Part shown: positions 13,183 through 22,673 of the stretch, in pieces
How the letters are laid out: each line of letters starts with the position of its first letter
How positions within the stretch are numbered: the first letter of the stretch is position 1
NCBI GenBank assembly: GCA_903944725.1
Contig: CAJASX010000084.1
Coordinates: forward strand, 1-57,553
Source: an uncultured beta proteobacterium
GTDB lineage: Bacteria > Pseudomonadota > Gammaproteobacteria > Burkholderiales > Burkholderiaceae
Direction of reading: 5' to 3'
Length of the DNA stretch: 57,553 nt
Position numbers and translations under genes: made by a program
The notes under the pieces: model-generated
The model's input: the letters and a program-made list of their open reading frames with translations, nothing else
Databases searched by the model: none
Told to the model about the DNA's origin: nothing

Positions 13183-15270
13183 ATGACGAAGCTTACTCTG
13201 CCACCTAAATTACTCAAAATGGGTCTTGATAGCCCCAAGGCGCTGGTATTGCACCTACCAGCGCGATATGAAGACGAGACTGAGCTATGGCCTATTGATG
13301 AGGCGCTAGAGCAGGGTCGTTTTACGGCGGTACAGACGCAAGGCACGGTGCTGGCTTGCCAAGTCGTTTTTCGTCCGCGCCGGCAGTTGCTGGTCACGAT
13401 TGAGGACCATACTGGCTTATTGCATCTGCGCTGGCTTAATTTTTATCCCAGTCAACAAAAGCAAATGGCAATTGGGACTCATTTGCGGGTACGGGGAGAA
13501 ATTCGCGAAGGCCATTTAGGACCTGAAATGGTTCATCCCAATGTCAAAGCGGTCGCTGCCGAGGCCCCTTTACCTAAAAGTTTAACCCCAGTCTATCCTA
13601 CCTCAGCAGGCGTAAGTCAAACTGTGATTCGCAAAGCGGTAGGGCAAGCCTTGCTTCACCCGAGCACTCAAACTTTCTTGGCAGATTTATTGCCACCACA
13701 ATTCATGACTGAGTTTTTGCCTGGGGAGAATTGGTATTCACTTCATCAGGCCATTTATTACTTGCATCAACCACCTGCAGATGCCGATACACAAGCCTTG
13801 TTAGAGCGCACTCATCCCGCTTGGCGCCGTGTTCAGTTTGAAGAATTATTAGCGCAACAAATTTCCTTAAAACGCGCCCATGCTGCACGTCGCGAGCGGC
13901 GCGCGCCACAATTGTTGGTAAAGCCTAAGTTGGCAGCTAAGCAGACGAAAGGTAAAACGCTAGAGCAACAGTTGCTCGCAGTTTTACCTTTCCAGTTGAC
14001 TCAAGCACAGCTGCGCGTTTGGGCTGAAATTCAAACCGATTTAGCACAATCCTTTCCCATGAATCGCTTATTACAAGGCGATGTGGGCAGCGGTAAAACT
14101 GTGGTTGCTGCCTTAGCCGCAGCGCGCGCTATTGATCAGGGTTTGCAGGCAACAGTAATGGCACCGACCGAAATTTTGGCTGAGCAGCATTATTTAAAAA
14201 TGCGCGAATGGTTTGAACCCTTGGGCGTTCAAATTGCTTGGCTAGCCGGTAGCCTAAAAACCAAAGAAAAAAAATTAGCCCAAGCGCAAATTGAGGGCGG
14301 TACAGCCCAATTGATTATTGGGACTCACGCTTTAATTCAAGAGGCGGTACATTTTGCCAACTTGGGGTTAGCAGTGATTGATGAACAACACCGTTTTGGT
14401 GTACGGCAGCGGCTTGAAATTCAGCAGCGGGTTGGTTCTGAGACCGTCTATTGTCATCAGTTGATGATGTCGGCAACACCTATCCCCCGAACCTTAGCGA
14501 TGACGTATTACGCCGATTTAGATGTTTCGGTTATCGATGAATTACCCCCTGGAAGAAAGCCTATTACTACTAAGTTGATAAAATCGAGTCGTCGCTCCGA
14601 GGTCATCGCTGGCTTACAGGACTGGCTGCAAAAAGGGCAGCAAGCCTATTGGGTATGTCCACTAATTGAAGAATCAGAAGTACTGCAACTACAAACTGCG
14701 GAAGAAAGTTATGCCCAGTTAAATCACGCTTTACCGCAATTTAAAGTCGGTCTCGTGCATGGTCGCCTAAAGAGCGCGGAGAAGGCAGCGGTGATGGCAG
14801 CCTTTAAGGCCAATAAAATTCAGTTGTTAGTTGCGACGACGGTGATTGAAGTAGGTGTTGATGTGCCTAATGCTGCGTTGATGGTAATTGAACATGCCGA
14901 GCGTTTCGGCTATGCCCAAATTCATCAACTGCGCGGGCGGGTAGGACGTGGATCAACAGATTCAGTTTGTCTATTAATGTATGCCGAGCCTCTTTCGCTG
15001 GCCGCTAAGGAGCGTTTACAAACGTTGCGCGAAGTAGCCGATGGCTTTGAAATTGCAGAACGCGATTTATCTTTGCGTGGGCCCGGCGAGCTATTGGGAG
15101 CCAAACAATCAGGTGATGGCATGTTACGTTATGTCGATTTACAGCGCGATGCTTGGTTGGTAGAATTAGCCCAGCTTGCAGCGAACCGTATTTTGCACGA
15201 GCATGCCCACATGGTTGACCAGCAATTACTGCGTTGGCTTGGTTCCCGCACTGAATTTCTAAAAGCTTGA
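13183..15270 (+). CDS. recG: ATP-dependent DNA helicase RecG
   Basis: RecG remodels stalled replication forks and branch-migrates recombination intermediates. From the ATG at 13183 the protein has 695 residues. It comprises an N-terminal wedge/OB region, Walker A GDVGSGKT at 299-306, the DEQH box at 400-403, the SATPIPRTLAMT motif and the C-terminal helicase part with VIEVGVDVPNA and QLRGRVGRG. An in-frame GTG at 13147 would overlap queA and lengthen the protein by 12 residues; the ATG fits the family better. The gene leads into oxyR ten bases after its stop, an arrangement common in Burkholderiales. Confidence 0.97.
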   Translation: MTKLTLPPKLLKMGLDSPKALVLHLPARYEDETELWPIDEALEQGRFTAVQTQGTVLACQVVFRPRRQLLVTIEDHTGLLHLRWLNFYPSQQKQMAIGTHLRVRGEIREGHLGPEMVHPNVKAVAAEAPLPKSLTPVYPTSAGVSQTVIRKAVGQALLHPSTQTFLADLLPPQFMTEFLPGENWYSLHQAIYYLHQPPADADTQALLERTHPAWRRVQFEELLAQQISLKRAHAARRERRAPQLLVKPKLAAKQTKGKTLEQQLLAVLPFQLTQAQLRVWAEIQTDLAQSFPMNRLLQGDVGSGKTVVAALAAARAIDQGLQATVMAPTEILAEQHYLKMREWFEPLGVQIAWLAGSLKTKEKKLAQAQIEGGTAQLIIGTHALIQEAVHFANLGLAVIDEQHRFGVRQRLEIQQRVGSETVYCHQLMMSATPIPRTLAMTYYADLDVSVIDELPPGRKPITTKLIKSSRRSEVIAGLQDWLQKGQQAYWVCPLIEESEVLQLQTAEESYAQLNHALPQFKVGLVHGRLKSAEKAAVMAAFKANKIQLLVATTVIEVGVDVPNAALMVIEHAERFGYAQIHQLRGRVGRGSTDSVCLLMYAEPLSLAAKERLQTLREVADGFEIAERDLSLRGPGELLGAKQSGDGMLRYVDLQRDAWLVELAQLAANRILHEHAHMVDQQLLRWLGSRTEFLKA

Positions 15271-15280
15271 TAATTAACCC

Positions 15281-16207
15281 ATGACCTTAACTGAACTACG
15301 TTATATCGTTGCTGTGGCCCGTGAGCGGCATTTCGGCCGAGCAGCTGAGGCTTGCCATGTTTCGCAACCAACGCTGTCGGTAGCAATTAAAAAATTAGAA
15401 GAAGAATTAGGCTCACAAATTTTTGAACGCACTAGTGCTGAAGTAGCGCTGACCACCACTGGGGCACTCATTGTGCAACAAGCCCAACGCGTTTTAGAGG
15501 AAGCGAATGCCTTAAAACACTTAGCTAAACACGGACAAGATCCTCTAGCGGGACCAGTTCGCTTGGGCGCGATTTATACCATTGGCCCTTATTTATTGCC
15601 TAGCTTAGTCCGTGTCGCGCGGGAAACTTTGCCACACGCACCCTTATTTCTTGAAGAAAATTTTACTGTGCGCTTATTAGAAATGTTACGTCAAGGTAAT
15701 TTAGATTGTGCAGTATTGGCCGATCCTTTTCCCGATGTAGGCTTAGACAGCATTGATCTCTATGACGAACCATTTTTAGTGGCGATTCCCAAAGGCCATG
15801 CTTGGGAGCAGTTAACTGAGATAGGTCATGAAGAATTAAAAGAACAAAATACCCTACTCTTAGGAGCGGGGCATTGTTTTCGCGATCATGTGCTTGGCGT
15901 TTGCCCTGAATTGAATCGTTTCGGGGGTAACTCAATAGATGGCGAGCAGCGTAATTTTGAGGGCTCGTCTCTTGAGACAATTCGGCAAATGGTCGCTGGC
16001 GGCATTGGTATAACCGTCTTACCACGCACTTCCGTACCCGATCCACATACAAAAGAAGGACTGATTCGATATTTGCCGTTTGTTGCACCTATTCCCACTA
16101 GGCGAGTGAGTTTGGTGTGGCGCAAAAGCTATCCGCGGGTCGCGCTCATGAAGATCTTGGCGCAAACTATTCAAGCTTGTCAATTACCCGGAGTAAAGGC
16201 AATCTAA
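15281..16207 (+). CDS. oxyR: hydrogen peroxide-sensing transcriptional regulator OxyR
   Basis: This is a 308-residue LysR-family regulator with a winged helix-turn-helix at about 1-60 ([16 protein letters not shown] at 18-33). The two cysteines that form the peroxide-sensing disulfide in OxyR are present at C199 and C208 ([12 protein letters not shown]), the same numbers as in E. coli, so this is OxyR rather than a generic LysR protein. Known targets of the family are catalase, peroxiredoxin and iron-control genes; none lies nearby. The ATG is ten bases after recG and the stop is just before ubiA, so it is probably read as part of recG-oxyR-ubiA rather than from a divergent self-regulated promoter. 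Confidence 0.96.
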   Translation: MTLTELRYIVAVARERHFGRAAEACHVSQPTLSVAIKKLEEELGSQIFERTSAEVALTTTGALIVQQAQRVLEEANALKHLAKHGQDPLAGPVRLGAIYTIGPYLLPSLVRVARETLPHAPLFLEENFTVRLLEMLRQGNLDCAVLADPFPDVGLDSIDLYDEPFLVAIPKGHAWEQLTEIGHEELKEQNTLLLGAGHCFRDHVLGVCPELNRFGGNSIDGEQRNFEGSSLETIRQMVAGGIGITVLPRTSVPDPHTKEGLIRYLPFVAPIPTRRVSLVWRKSYPRVALMKILAQTIQACQLPGVKAI

Positions 16208-16209
16208 TT

Positions 16210-17061
16210 TTGTCCCGCTTGCAAGCCTACATTCAACTGATACGCTTGGATAAGCCGGTTGGTATTCTTTTGCTTTTATGGCCAACTTTATGGGCGCTCT
16301 TTTTAGCCAGCGGTGGCTGGCCCAAACCCGATTTACTGTTTATTTTTGTATTGGGTACTGTACTCATGCGTAGCGCAGGTTGTGCGGTTAATGATTTTGC
16401 CGATCGCGATTTTGATCGCCATGTCGAGCGCACGCGCGAACGTCCTTTAACCAGCGGAAAAGTGAGCACAAGCGAGGCCTTATTGTTGGCTGCAGGCTTA
16501 GCCTTAGCCGCTTTTGTATTAATTCAGCCTTTGAATCTGCTGACTAAATTGTTATCTGTATTTGCTTTATTAATCGCCATCGTTTATCCCTTTACGAAAC
16601 GTTTTTTTGCGATACCGCAGGCGGTCCTTGGCATCGCTTTTGGCTTTGGCATTCCCATGGCATATGCAGCCGTCCAGAATCAAGTCCCCCTTACAGCTTG
16701 GATTTTATTGCTCGGCAATATTTTTTGGGCGATTGCTTACGACACTGCTTATGCGATGGTTGATCGTGAGGATGATTTACGTTTAGGTCTTCGTACTTCA
16801 GCCATTACCTTTGGCAGTTTTGAAGTAAAAGCCATCGGCTTTAGTTATGCTGTCTTACTAATAACCCAACTTTGGGTTGCGTATTTAGTGCAATTAAGTA
16901 CCTATTTTTATCTGGGTTGGCTAGCTGCATTAGCTTGCGCGATCTATGAATTACGCTTAGTTTCAAGCCGCGAACGAAATAATTGTTTTGCAGCCTTTCG
17001 GCACAATAATTGGCTGGGTGCCTGTTTATTTTTAGGAATTGTTGCCGGCTTATTGGCTTAA
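16210..17061 (+). CDS. ubiA: 4-hydroxybenzoate octaprenyltransferase
   Basis: UbiA is an inner-membrane prenyltransferase that joins the polyprenyl chain to 4-hydroxybenzoate in ubiquinone synthesis. It shows the two aspartate-rich motifs of the family, NDFADRDFD at 61-69 and [12 protein letters not shown] at 178-189, within seven to nine hydrophobic helices. No ATG exists near the conserved N-terminus. I chose the TTG at 16210, two bases after the oxyR stop, because GGAGTAAAGG lies upstream; this gives 283 residues. The frame is open further upstream inside oxyR but would add unconserved residues. The last 12 bases overlap proC, which converges. Confidence 0.93.
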   Translation: MSRLQAYIQLIRLDKPVGILLLLWPTLWALFLASGGWPKPDLLFIFVLGTVLMRSAGCAVNDFADRDFDRHVERTRERPLTSGKVSTSEALLLAAGLALAAFVLIQPLNLLTKLLSVFALLIAIVYPFTKRFFAIPQAVLGIAFGFGIPMAYAAVQNQVPLTAWILLLGNIFWAIAYDTAYAMVDREDDLRLGLRTSAITFGSFEVKAIGFSYAVLLITQLWVAYLVQLSTYFYLGWLAALACAIYELRLVSSRERNNCFAAFRHNNWLGACLFLGIVAGLLA

Positions 17062-17910
17062 TTCATCGCCCAATTCTTTACCTCTTTTAGCGGCCGCTTC
17101 TAGCGCCTTTTCTAAAATAGCTTGCCATTGTTGATTTTCTAAAACTGCTAGTGCGGCTGCGGTAGTACCGCCTTTAGAAGTAACCTTAGCACGCAGAGTA
17201 GCAGGGGAGTCACTTGACTGTTGTGCTAAGGCAGTAGCGCCAGACAGAGTGGCATAAGCCAATTGACGGGCAATTGCGCTGCTTAAGCCGAGTTTTTCTC
17301 CGCCAGCCTGGAGGGCTTCGAGAAATGCGAAGACGTAGGCTGGCCCACTTCCGGATAAAGCCGTTACAGCATCCATTAGGGCTTCTTCACTAAGCCAGAG
17401 GCTTTGGCCAACGGCATTGCAAATGAGTTCAATCCTTTCGCGCCCAGCCTGATCGACTGCAGTAGTAGAAAATAGCGCCGTAATACCTTGGCCAATTAAG
17501 GCTGGAGTATTGGGCATTGCACGCACACACAAGGCATGATCTAACCAGCGCGACATATCGGCTAAACGAATGCCGGCAGCAATACTGAGAACTAAAGTAG
17601 AACCATTCTTTTTTAAGATAGGCCGTAAGCTTAGGGCAGCCGTTTTGAAATCCTGAGGCTTAACTGCTAACACCAGAATATGCTCTACATTAGCTTCGAG
17701 TAAAACATCTGTGGCGCTCTCGAGTGTGGTGAGCTGAAAATCTGCGTGGAGTTTTTCACGCGTTGGTGCATACGCATCAACGACTTGAATTTGCTGGGAT
17801 AGAAAACCATGCTGAAGCAGGCCACTAATAAGTGCGCGCCCCATATTACCGCCACCAATAAAAGTGATACGCATATTAGGGTGCAGTGGTTTAGCAGAAT
17901 TTGTCATCAA
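17050..17910 (-). CDS. proC: pyrroline-5-carboxylate reductase
   Basis: ProC reduces pyrroline-5-carboxylate to proline with NADPH. The 286 residues show the Rossmann motif FIGGGNMG (17-24), VKPQD at 83-87, RAMPNTP at 130-136, SGSGPAY at 186-192 and VTSKGGTT at 243-250, all expected for the family. The start is uncertain among ATGs at 17910, 17907 and 17874; the longest is given. The gene is 15 bases after yggS, a pairing seen in many bacteria, and is the last of the glcD-glcE-glcF-yggS-proC run. Confidence 0.96.
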   Translation of the reverse strand: MMTNSAKPLHPNMRITFIGGGNMGRALISGLLQHGFLSQQIQVVDAYAPTREKLHADFQLTTLESATDVLLEANVEHILVLAVKPQDFKTAALSLRPILKKNGSTLVLSIAAGIRLADMSRWLDHALCVRAMPNTPALIGQGITALFSTTAVDQAGRERIELICNAVGQSLWLSEEALMDAVTALSGSGPAYVFAFLEALQAGGEKLGLSSAIARQLAYATLSGATALAQQSSDSPATLRAKVTSKGGTTAAALAVLENQQWQAILEKALEAAAKRGKELGDELSQ

Positions 17911-17925
17911 GCTTTTATTCTAGCG

Positions 17926-18639
17926 CTAATTGCGCTGGCCAAAAATGGCAGTGCCAATGCGCACGAGGGTGCTCCCTTCTGCGATAGCGGCTTCTAGATC
18001 ATCTGACATGCCCATCGAAAGGGTATCAAAATAGTCATAACCAAGACGTCCAAGGCGCGCAGCCGCTATCTTGGTAAAGCATTGCCTTAATTGAGCGCAA
18101 GCGCTAGCCTGTGTCACTCGATTTGCGCTAGGAGCTGGAATTGTCATGAGGCCGCGTAGGCAAATGGCTGGCAGTTGAGCTACCAGGTCACAGAGTTCTT
18201 CAACTTCATGGGGCGCTACACCGCCTTTAGTGGTTTCGCCGCTAAGATTGACTTGAACACAGACCTGTAGAGGCTGCAATTGGGGTTCATTTAATCTTTG
18301 TGCTGAAAGCCGCTGCGCAATCTTTGGGCGGTCAATGCTGTGCACCCAGTCAAACAAGCTTGCCACCTCTTTCGTTTTATTACTCTGTAGGGGGCCAATA
18401 AAATGCCATTCTAAATTTGGTCTAAGGTCGGCAAGTGCGATTATTTTATCGCTCGCCTCTTGTGCATAATTTTCTCCAAAAGCGTGTTGCCCAGCAGCAT
18501 AAGCCTTACGGATAAGGGCTGCAGGTACAGTCTTACTGACGGCTAGTAAGCGGATATCGCTTGGTAAGCGACCTGCTATTTCAGCAGCTGCTTTGATGCG
18601 CTGATGAATAAGCTCAAGCCGCTGCGCAATCGAGCTCAT
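17926..18639 (-). CDS. yggS: pyridoxal phosphate homeostasis protein (YggS family)
   Basis: This 237-residue protein is a single-domain alanine-racemase-like TIM barrel that binds pyridoxal phosphate on a lysine, here K36 in LLAVSKT, the same position as in E. coli YggS. Further family marks are FGENYAQEA, WHFIGPLQSNK and the C-terminal LSMGMSDDLEAAI. It has no known catalytic activity and is thought to buffer the cofactor. Its ATG overlaps the glcF stop (ATGA) and it precedes proC, the usual neighbour. Confidence 0.96.
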   Translation of the reverse strand: MSSIAQRLELIHQRIKAAAEIAGRLPSDIRLLAVSKTVPAALIRKAYAAGQHAFGENYAQEASDKIIALADLRPNLEWHFIGPLQSNKTKEVASLFDWVHSIDRPKIAQRLSAQRLNEPQLQPLQVCVQVNLSGETTKGGVAPHEVEELCDLVAQLPAICLRGLMTIPAPSANRVTQASACAQLRQCFTKIAAARLGRLGYDYFDTLSMGMSDDLEAAIAEGSTLVRIGTAIFGQRN

Positions 18640-19961
18640 TGACGGGGAAGATTTTTAGCCTGAATCAGTTGATCTAAAATTTCAACCCAATGAACAACGG
18701 GATTTGATTCTTGCTGTAAATGGGTAATGCAACCGACATTAGCCGAAACAATGACTTTTGCCCCGCTTTCTGCGCAAGCCGTATTGAGATTGGCTAATTT
18801 TTGCTGACGTAATTGTGCTGATAATTCGGGTTGTAAAATGGAATAGGTGCCTGCTGAGCCGCAACATAAGTGGCTATCTGCGCACAAAGCGACTTGTACA
18901 CCCAGACTAGATAACAAGCGCTCGATATTGAGGCGAATTTGCTGACCATGCTGAAGGGTGCAAGGCGGATGGTAGACCACCCCAGGCTTTTTATCGCTAC
19001 CTAGCAAGACTTCTAATTGCGGAGCAAAAGCCGGCAAAATTTCAGAGAGATCTTTGCATAATTTAGAAATAGTTTTAGCTTTATCGGCATACTGGGGATC
19101 GCCGCGTAACAAGTGACCATAGTCGCTAACCATGGCGCCACACCCAGATGCGGTCATCACAATGGCATCGATAGGCTTGCCATTGAGGCTGGGTTCATGG
19201 CCCATTACATAGGGCCACCAAGCATCAATATTGCGGCGCGCATCTGCTAAGCCACCTGCTTGATGATTGAGGTGATGGCGCAACGCTCCGCAACATCCTG
19301 CTTTGGCAGCACTCAGTAAGTTAACGCCAACGGCATCGAGTACCCGTGCAGTTGCGGAATTAATATTAGGCAACATTGCTGGTTGCACACAGCCCTCTAA
19401 GATCAGCATGGTGCGCGCATGACGAAGTGGTTGGGTTATGGGACGAGCATGAGGATCAATTTGCTGAGATGCACCAGGCTGATCAAGTGGACTTTTGAGG
19501 GCAGGAATTTTTCTTTTTAGTTCTAAGGGCATCAGTGGGCGGAAAATTCGCCCTAAATTGATTGCCGAATTAAAGAGCCAGGGACGTGTCAATACCTCGC
19601 GTAATAACCAGCGGGTAAGCCGCTCTTTAAGTGGCCGCGGCGGGGTTTCACTTTCTGCCCATTGGCGACCGATATCCAATAAATTACCGTATTGCACGCC
19701 ACTTGGGCAGGTCGTTTCACAACTGCGACAAGTAAGACATCGATCTAAATGCAAACGGGTTTTTTCGGTTGGTGTACTGCCCTCAGCCATTTGTTTAATG
19801 AGATAAATTCGCCCACGAGGACTATCTAATTCATCACCTAATAGTTGATAAGTTGGACAAGTGGCGCCACAAAATCCACAATGAACACATTGGGCTAAAA
19901 GCTTGGCCGCCTCAATACCCGCAGTTGTATTTGCTAAATGAGGAGCTAATTCGGTATACAT
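18636..19961 (-). CDS. glcF: glycolate oxidase iron-sulfur subunit
   Basis: GlcF is the electron-transfer subunit of the GlcDEF complex that oxidises glycolate to glyoxylate and feeds the quinone pool. From the ATG at 19961 it has 441 residues. Two ferredoxin-type cysteine clusters are visible (C25, C28, C31, C35 and C75, C78, C81, C85), followed by two CCG domains with AGCCGALRHH and HLCCGSAGTYS. A TTG start 33 bases upstream, inside glcE, is possible but adds unconserved residues; no ribosome-binding site is clear for either. The stop overlaps yggS. Confidence 0.97.
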   Translation of the reverse strand: MYTELAPHLANTTAGIEAAKLLAQCVHCGFCGATCPTYQLLGDELDSPRGRIYLIKQMAEGSTPTEKTRLHLDRCLTCRSCETTCPSGVQYGNLLDIGRQWAESETPPRPLKERLTRWLLREVLTRPWLFNSAINLGRIFRPLMPLELKRKIPALKSPLDQPGASQQIDPHARPITQPLRHARTMLILEGCVQPAMLPNINSATARVLDAVGVNLLSAAKAGCCGALRHHLNHQAGGLADARRNIDAWWPYVMGHEPSLNGKPIDAIVMTASGCGAMVSDYGHLLRGDPQYADKAKTISKLCKDLSEILPAFAPQLEVLLGSDKKPGVVYHPPCTLQHGQQIRLNIERLLSSLGVQVALCADSHLCCGSAGTYSILQPELSAQLRQQKLANLNTACAESGAKVIVSANVGCITHLQQESNPVVHWVEILDQLIQAKNLPRQ

Positions 19962-19971
19962 GTAGCAGGTC

Positions 19972-21144
19972 TTAAGCCATGCGACCAGTGGCAAAAATGC
20001 CCGCTGGGTCGAAGGCTTGTCTTAGGCGTTGTTGAACTGTTGCTAGGCCAACAGTTAGTGGGTTTTCGTTTAATAGGGTAAAGCGTTGTGTATTTGCGAT
20101 AGAGGCGTTACCGACCTTAAATTGGGTTGCATGTCCACCCCGTGTCAAAGCTAATTTTTTAAGCAACTCGAAACAGGCTGGATCACTCGGGCCTCGCCAC
20201 CAACGTTCTTGACCATGCCATTCGAGGACTAGCGAATTCTGCTTACTTTCTGGAAACTGTAAAGGAGGACAAGCAGCAGGTAGGGCTAAGCGATAGAGCG
20301 CTTGCTCTGGATTTGCTATTTGCAAACCTGGTAAATCTTGTTCACGCAGGTCTTGCCAAAATTGCGCTGCAATAGCTGGGGAAACATCGCTGGCGCCAAT
20401 TGCAGAGGTGATCATGGCGCTTGCAGAACTAACAGCGGCATGGGCCCCCGCTAAACGAATACTTAACTCACCCTCATGCTGGTCATTACTAGCACTAATC
20501 CAGGCGCTCGCTGAAAGTGGTAGTGGCTGTCCGGCCCACTCATTTAGTAGCTTAAGTGCTTGCGCTTGCGAAAGCATAGCCCTTAAAGTCAGGCTGGCAG
20601 CCGGCTTTGGCAATACCTTTACCGAGGCTTCGAGTAATAAAGCCAAGGTACCAAGAGAGCCGGGTAGTAGACGGGAAACATCATAGCCGGCAACATTTTT
20701 CATCACTTTGCCGCCAAAGCTAAGGTCGTTACCACGCCCATCCATTAAGCGAACGCCGAGTACAAAATCCCTTAAATTACCACTGCTAATCCGCGCGGGT
20801 CCGGCTAGGCCGGCAGCTATTGCACCGCCGAAGGTAGCTTTGTCACCAAAGTGCGGTGGTTCAAAAGCTAAAACCTGATTACGTTGCGTTAAAGCCATTT
20901 CAATTTCTTGCAAAGGAGTACCAGCACAGGCGGTAATCACTAATTCTTCAGGTTGATAATCCAGAATTCCCTGATAAGTTGTCGTGCTAAGTTTGGAAAA
21001 ACTGTTCGGATTACCATACCAGTTTTTAGTCGCGCCACCCTCAATAGAAAGAGGCGTTTGATTTTTTTTGGCGGCAAGTATTTGCTCACGAAATGCGTTG
21101 ACGCTATTTTGCATAAGACTACTGTCTGCAACTGCAGCTGACAT
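19972..21144 (-). CDS. glcE: glycolate oxidase FAD-binding subunit
   Basis: GlcE is the second flavin-type subunit of the glycolate oxidase complex, 390 residues. It has the PCMH FAD-binding fold, with an ACAGTPLQEI segment near 72-81 and FGGAIAAGLAGPAR at 105-118, and a degenerate C-terminal FAD-oxidase domain. Its ATG shares one base with the glcD stop (TAATG), so translation is coupled. The glcF ATG lies ten bases after its stop. Confidence 0.96.
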   Translation of the reverse strand: MSAAVADSSLMQNSVNAFREQILAAKKNQTPLSIEGGATKNWYGNPNSFSKLSTTTYQGILDYQPEELVITACAGTPLQEIEMALTQRNQVLAFEPPHFGDKATFGGAIAAGLAGPARISSGNLRDFVLGVRLMDGRGNDLSFGGKVMKNVAGYDVSRLLPGSLGTLALLLEASVKVLPKPAASLTLRAMLSQAQALKLLNEWAGQPLPLSASAWISASNDQHEGELSIRLAGAHAAVSSASAMITSAIGASDVSPAIAAQFWQDLREQDLPGLQIANPEQALYRLALPAACPPLQFPESKQNSLVLEWHGQERWWRGPSDPACFELLKKLALTRGGHATQFKVGNASIANTQRFTLLNENPLTVGLATVQQRLRQAFDPAGIFATGRMA

Positions 21145-22640
21145 TAAAAGCGCTCCAGCTCGGGGTGGGGCAGCATTCCACCGCTAATACGCATGCGTCC
21201 ATATTCAGCGCAACGATTTAGCGTAGGGATTCCTTTATCAGGATTTAATAACAGCTCGGGATCAAAGGCAGCTTTAACACCCCAAAACATCTCGCGCTCA
21301 GCTTCACCAAATTGCACGCACATTGAATTAATTTTTTCAATGCCAACCCCATGCTCACCGGTGATGGTTCCGCCTAGCTCAACGCAAGCCTCTAAAATAT
21401 CAGTACCAAATTCTTCGGCGCGATGCCATTCATCTACATCAGCGCCATTAAACAAAATCAGCGGGTGCATATTGCCATCGCCCGCATGAAATACATTTAA
21501 GCAGCCTAAGCGGTATTTCACTTCCATTGCTTTGATGCGGCGTAATAGCGTAGCAATATGGCGGCGCGGAATAGTGCCATCCATACAGTAGTAATCGGCA
21601 GCAATTCGGCCGGCAGCTGGGAAGGCATTTTTTCTACCACTCCAAAAGCGCAGCCGTTCAGTTTCATTTTCTGAAACCTGTATGCGGCTGGCTCCAGCAA
21701 CCTCTAAAACTGCAACCATGCGCGCAATTTCTTCACTGACTTCTTCAGGAGTGCCGTCAGATTCACACAGCAAAATAGTTTCAGCATTAAGGTCATAGCC
21801 TGCATGAACAAATTCTTCAACCGCACGAGTGGTAGCTTTGTCCATCATTTCTAGACCAGCTGGAATAATGCCTGCAGCAATAATGGCGGCTACTGCATTA
21901 CCCCCTTTTTCAATATCGGCAAAGCTAGCCATAATTACTCTGGCGAGCTTAGGTTTGGGTACCAGTTTTACAGTGACTTCAGTCACAATGCCGAGCATGC
22001 CCTCACTGCCAATAAAGACCGCTAATAAATCGAGTCCAGGGGCATCGGGGGCTAAACCACCAAATTCAACCACCTCACCATTCATTAAAACAACCCGCAC
22101 GCGTAAAATATTTTGCAATGTCAGGCCGTATTTCAGGCAATGTACTCCGCCCGAGTTTTCGCTAACATTTCCACCGATTGAACAGGCAATTTGTGAAGAG
22201 GGGTCGGGCGCGTAATACAAGTCGAGATGAGCTACTGCTTCAGAAATTGCTAAATTACGCACGCCAGGCTGAACTGTAGCAGTACGAGAGAAAGGATCGA
22301 TTGCAAGTATTTTTTTTAATTTACTCAGAGAAAGTACCAAACCTTGGGCAATCGGCATGGCGCCTCCCGATAGTCCGGTGCCAGAACCACGGGGCACGAT
22401 TGGCACCTGCAGTTGATGACAGACCTTGAGAATGGCAATGACCTGAGCTTCAGTTTGAGGCAAAGCCACTGCTAAAGGCATCCGGCGATAGGCTGCCAAG
22501 CCATCGCATTCATAGGGAATAGTATCTTCGGGTAGCCAGAGTAGTTGATCTTCAGCCAGGATGGGCTTGAGGGCGGCCACTAGCTCTGCTTGGCGCATGG
22601 TAATCGCAAGTTCTTCAGCAAGTGGATTAATAGCATTCAT
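21144..22640 (-). CDS. glcD: glycolate oxidase subunit GlcD (FAD-linked)
   Basis: GlcD is the catalytic flavoprotein that oxidises glycolate or D-lactate. The 498 residues show the FAD-binding PCMH domain with VPRGSGTGLSGGAMP at 82-96, CSIGGNVSENSGGVHC, and the C-terminal oxidase domain with VFHAGDGNMHPL and TGEHGVGIEK. It is the first gene of glcD-glcE-glcF-yggS-proC and is divergent from the cobalamin adenosyltransferase gene across 33 bases. No glcC-type regulator or malate synthase gene lies nearby. Since only GlcD with GlcE and GlcF in order is present, glycolate is the most likely substrate. Confidence 0.97.
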   Translation of the reverse strand: MNAINPLAEELAITMRQAELVAALKPILAEDQLLWLPEDTIPYECDGLAAYRRMPLAVALPQTEAQVIAILKVCHQLQVPIVPRGSGTGLSGGAMPIAQGLVLSLSKLKKILAIDPFSRTATVQPGVRNLAISEAVAHLDLYYAPDPSSQIACSIGGNVSENSGGVHCLKYGLTLQNILRVRVVLMNGEVVEFGGLAPDAPGLDLLAVFIGSEGMLGIVTEVTVKLVPKPKLARVIMASFADIEKGGNAVAAIIAAGIIPAGLEMMDKATTRAVEEFVHAGYDLNAETILLCESDGTPEEVSEEIARMVAVLEVAGASRIQVSENETERLRFWSGRKNAFPAAGRIAADYYCMDGTIPRRHIATLLRRIKAMEVKYRLGCLNVFHAGDGNMHPLILFNGADVDEWHRAEEFGTDILEACVELGGTITGEHGVGIEKINSMCVQFGEAEREMFWGVKAAFDPELLLNPDKGIPTLNRCAEYGRMRISGGMLPHPELERF

Positions 22641-22662
22641 CAGACTATTTTAGCCATTTACT

Positions 22663-22668
22663 TATAAT
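22663..22668 (+). promoter_or_regulatory. consensus -10 box of the adenosyltransferase gene
   Basis: A perfect TATAAT lies five bases before the ATG at 22674. If transcription starts the usual six or seven bases after it, the message begins at or within the start codon. No convincing -35 box is seen at 16-18 bases upstream, where the sequence is already the glcD start region. Confidence 0.45.
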
Positions 22669-22673
22669 CAGGT

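Noticed and set aside
21829..22215. 128-codon open frame antisense to glcD
   Set aside because: Low-complexity shadow of the glcD coding frame with no family resemblance.
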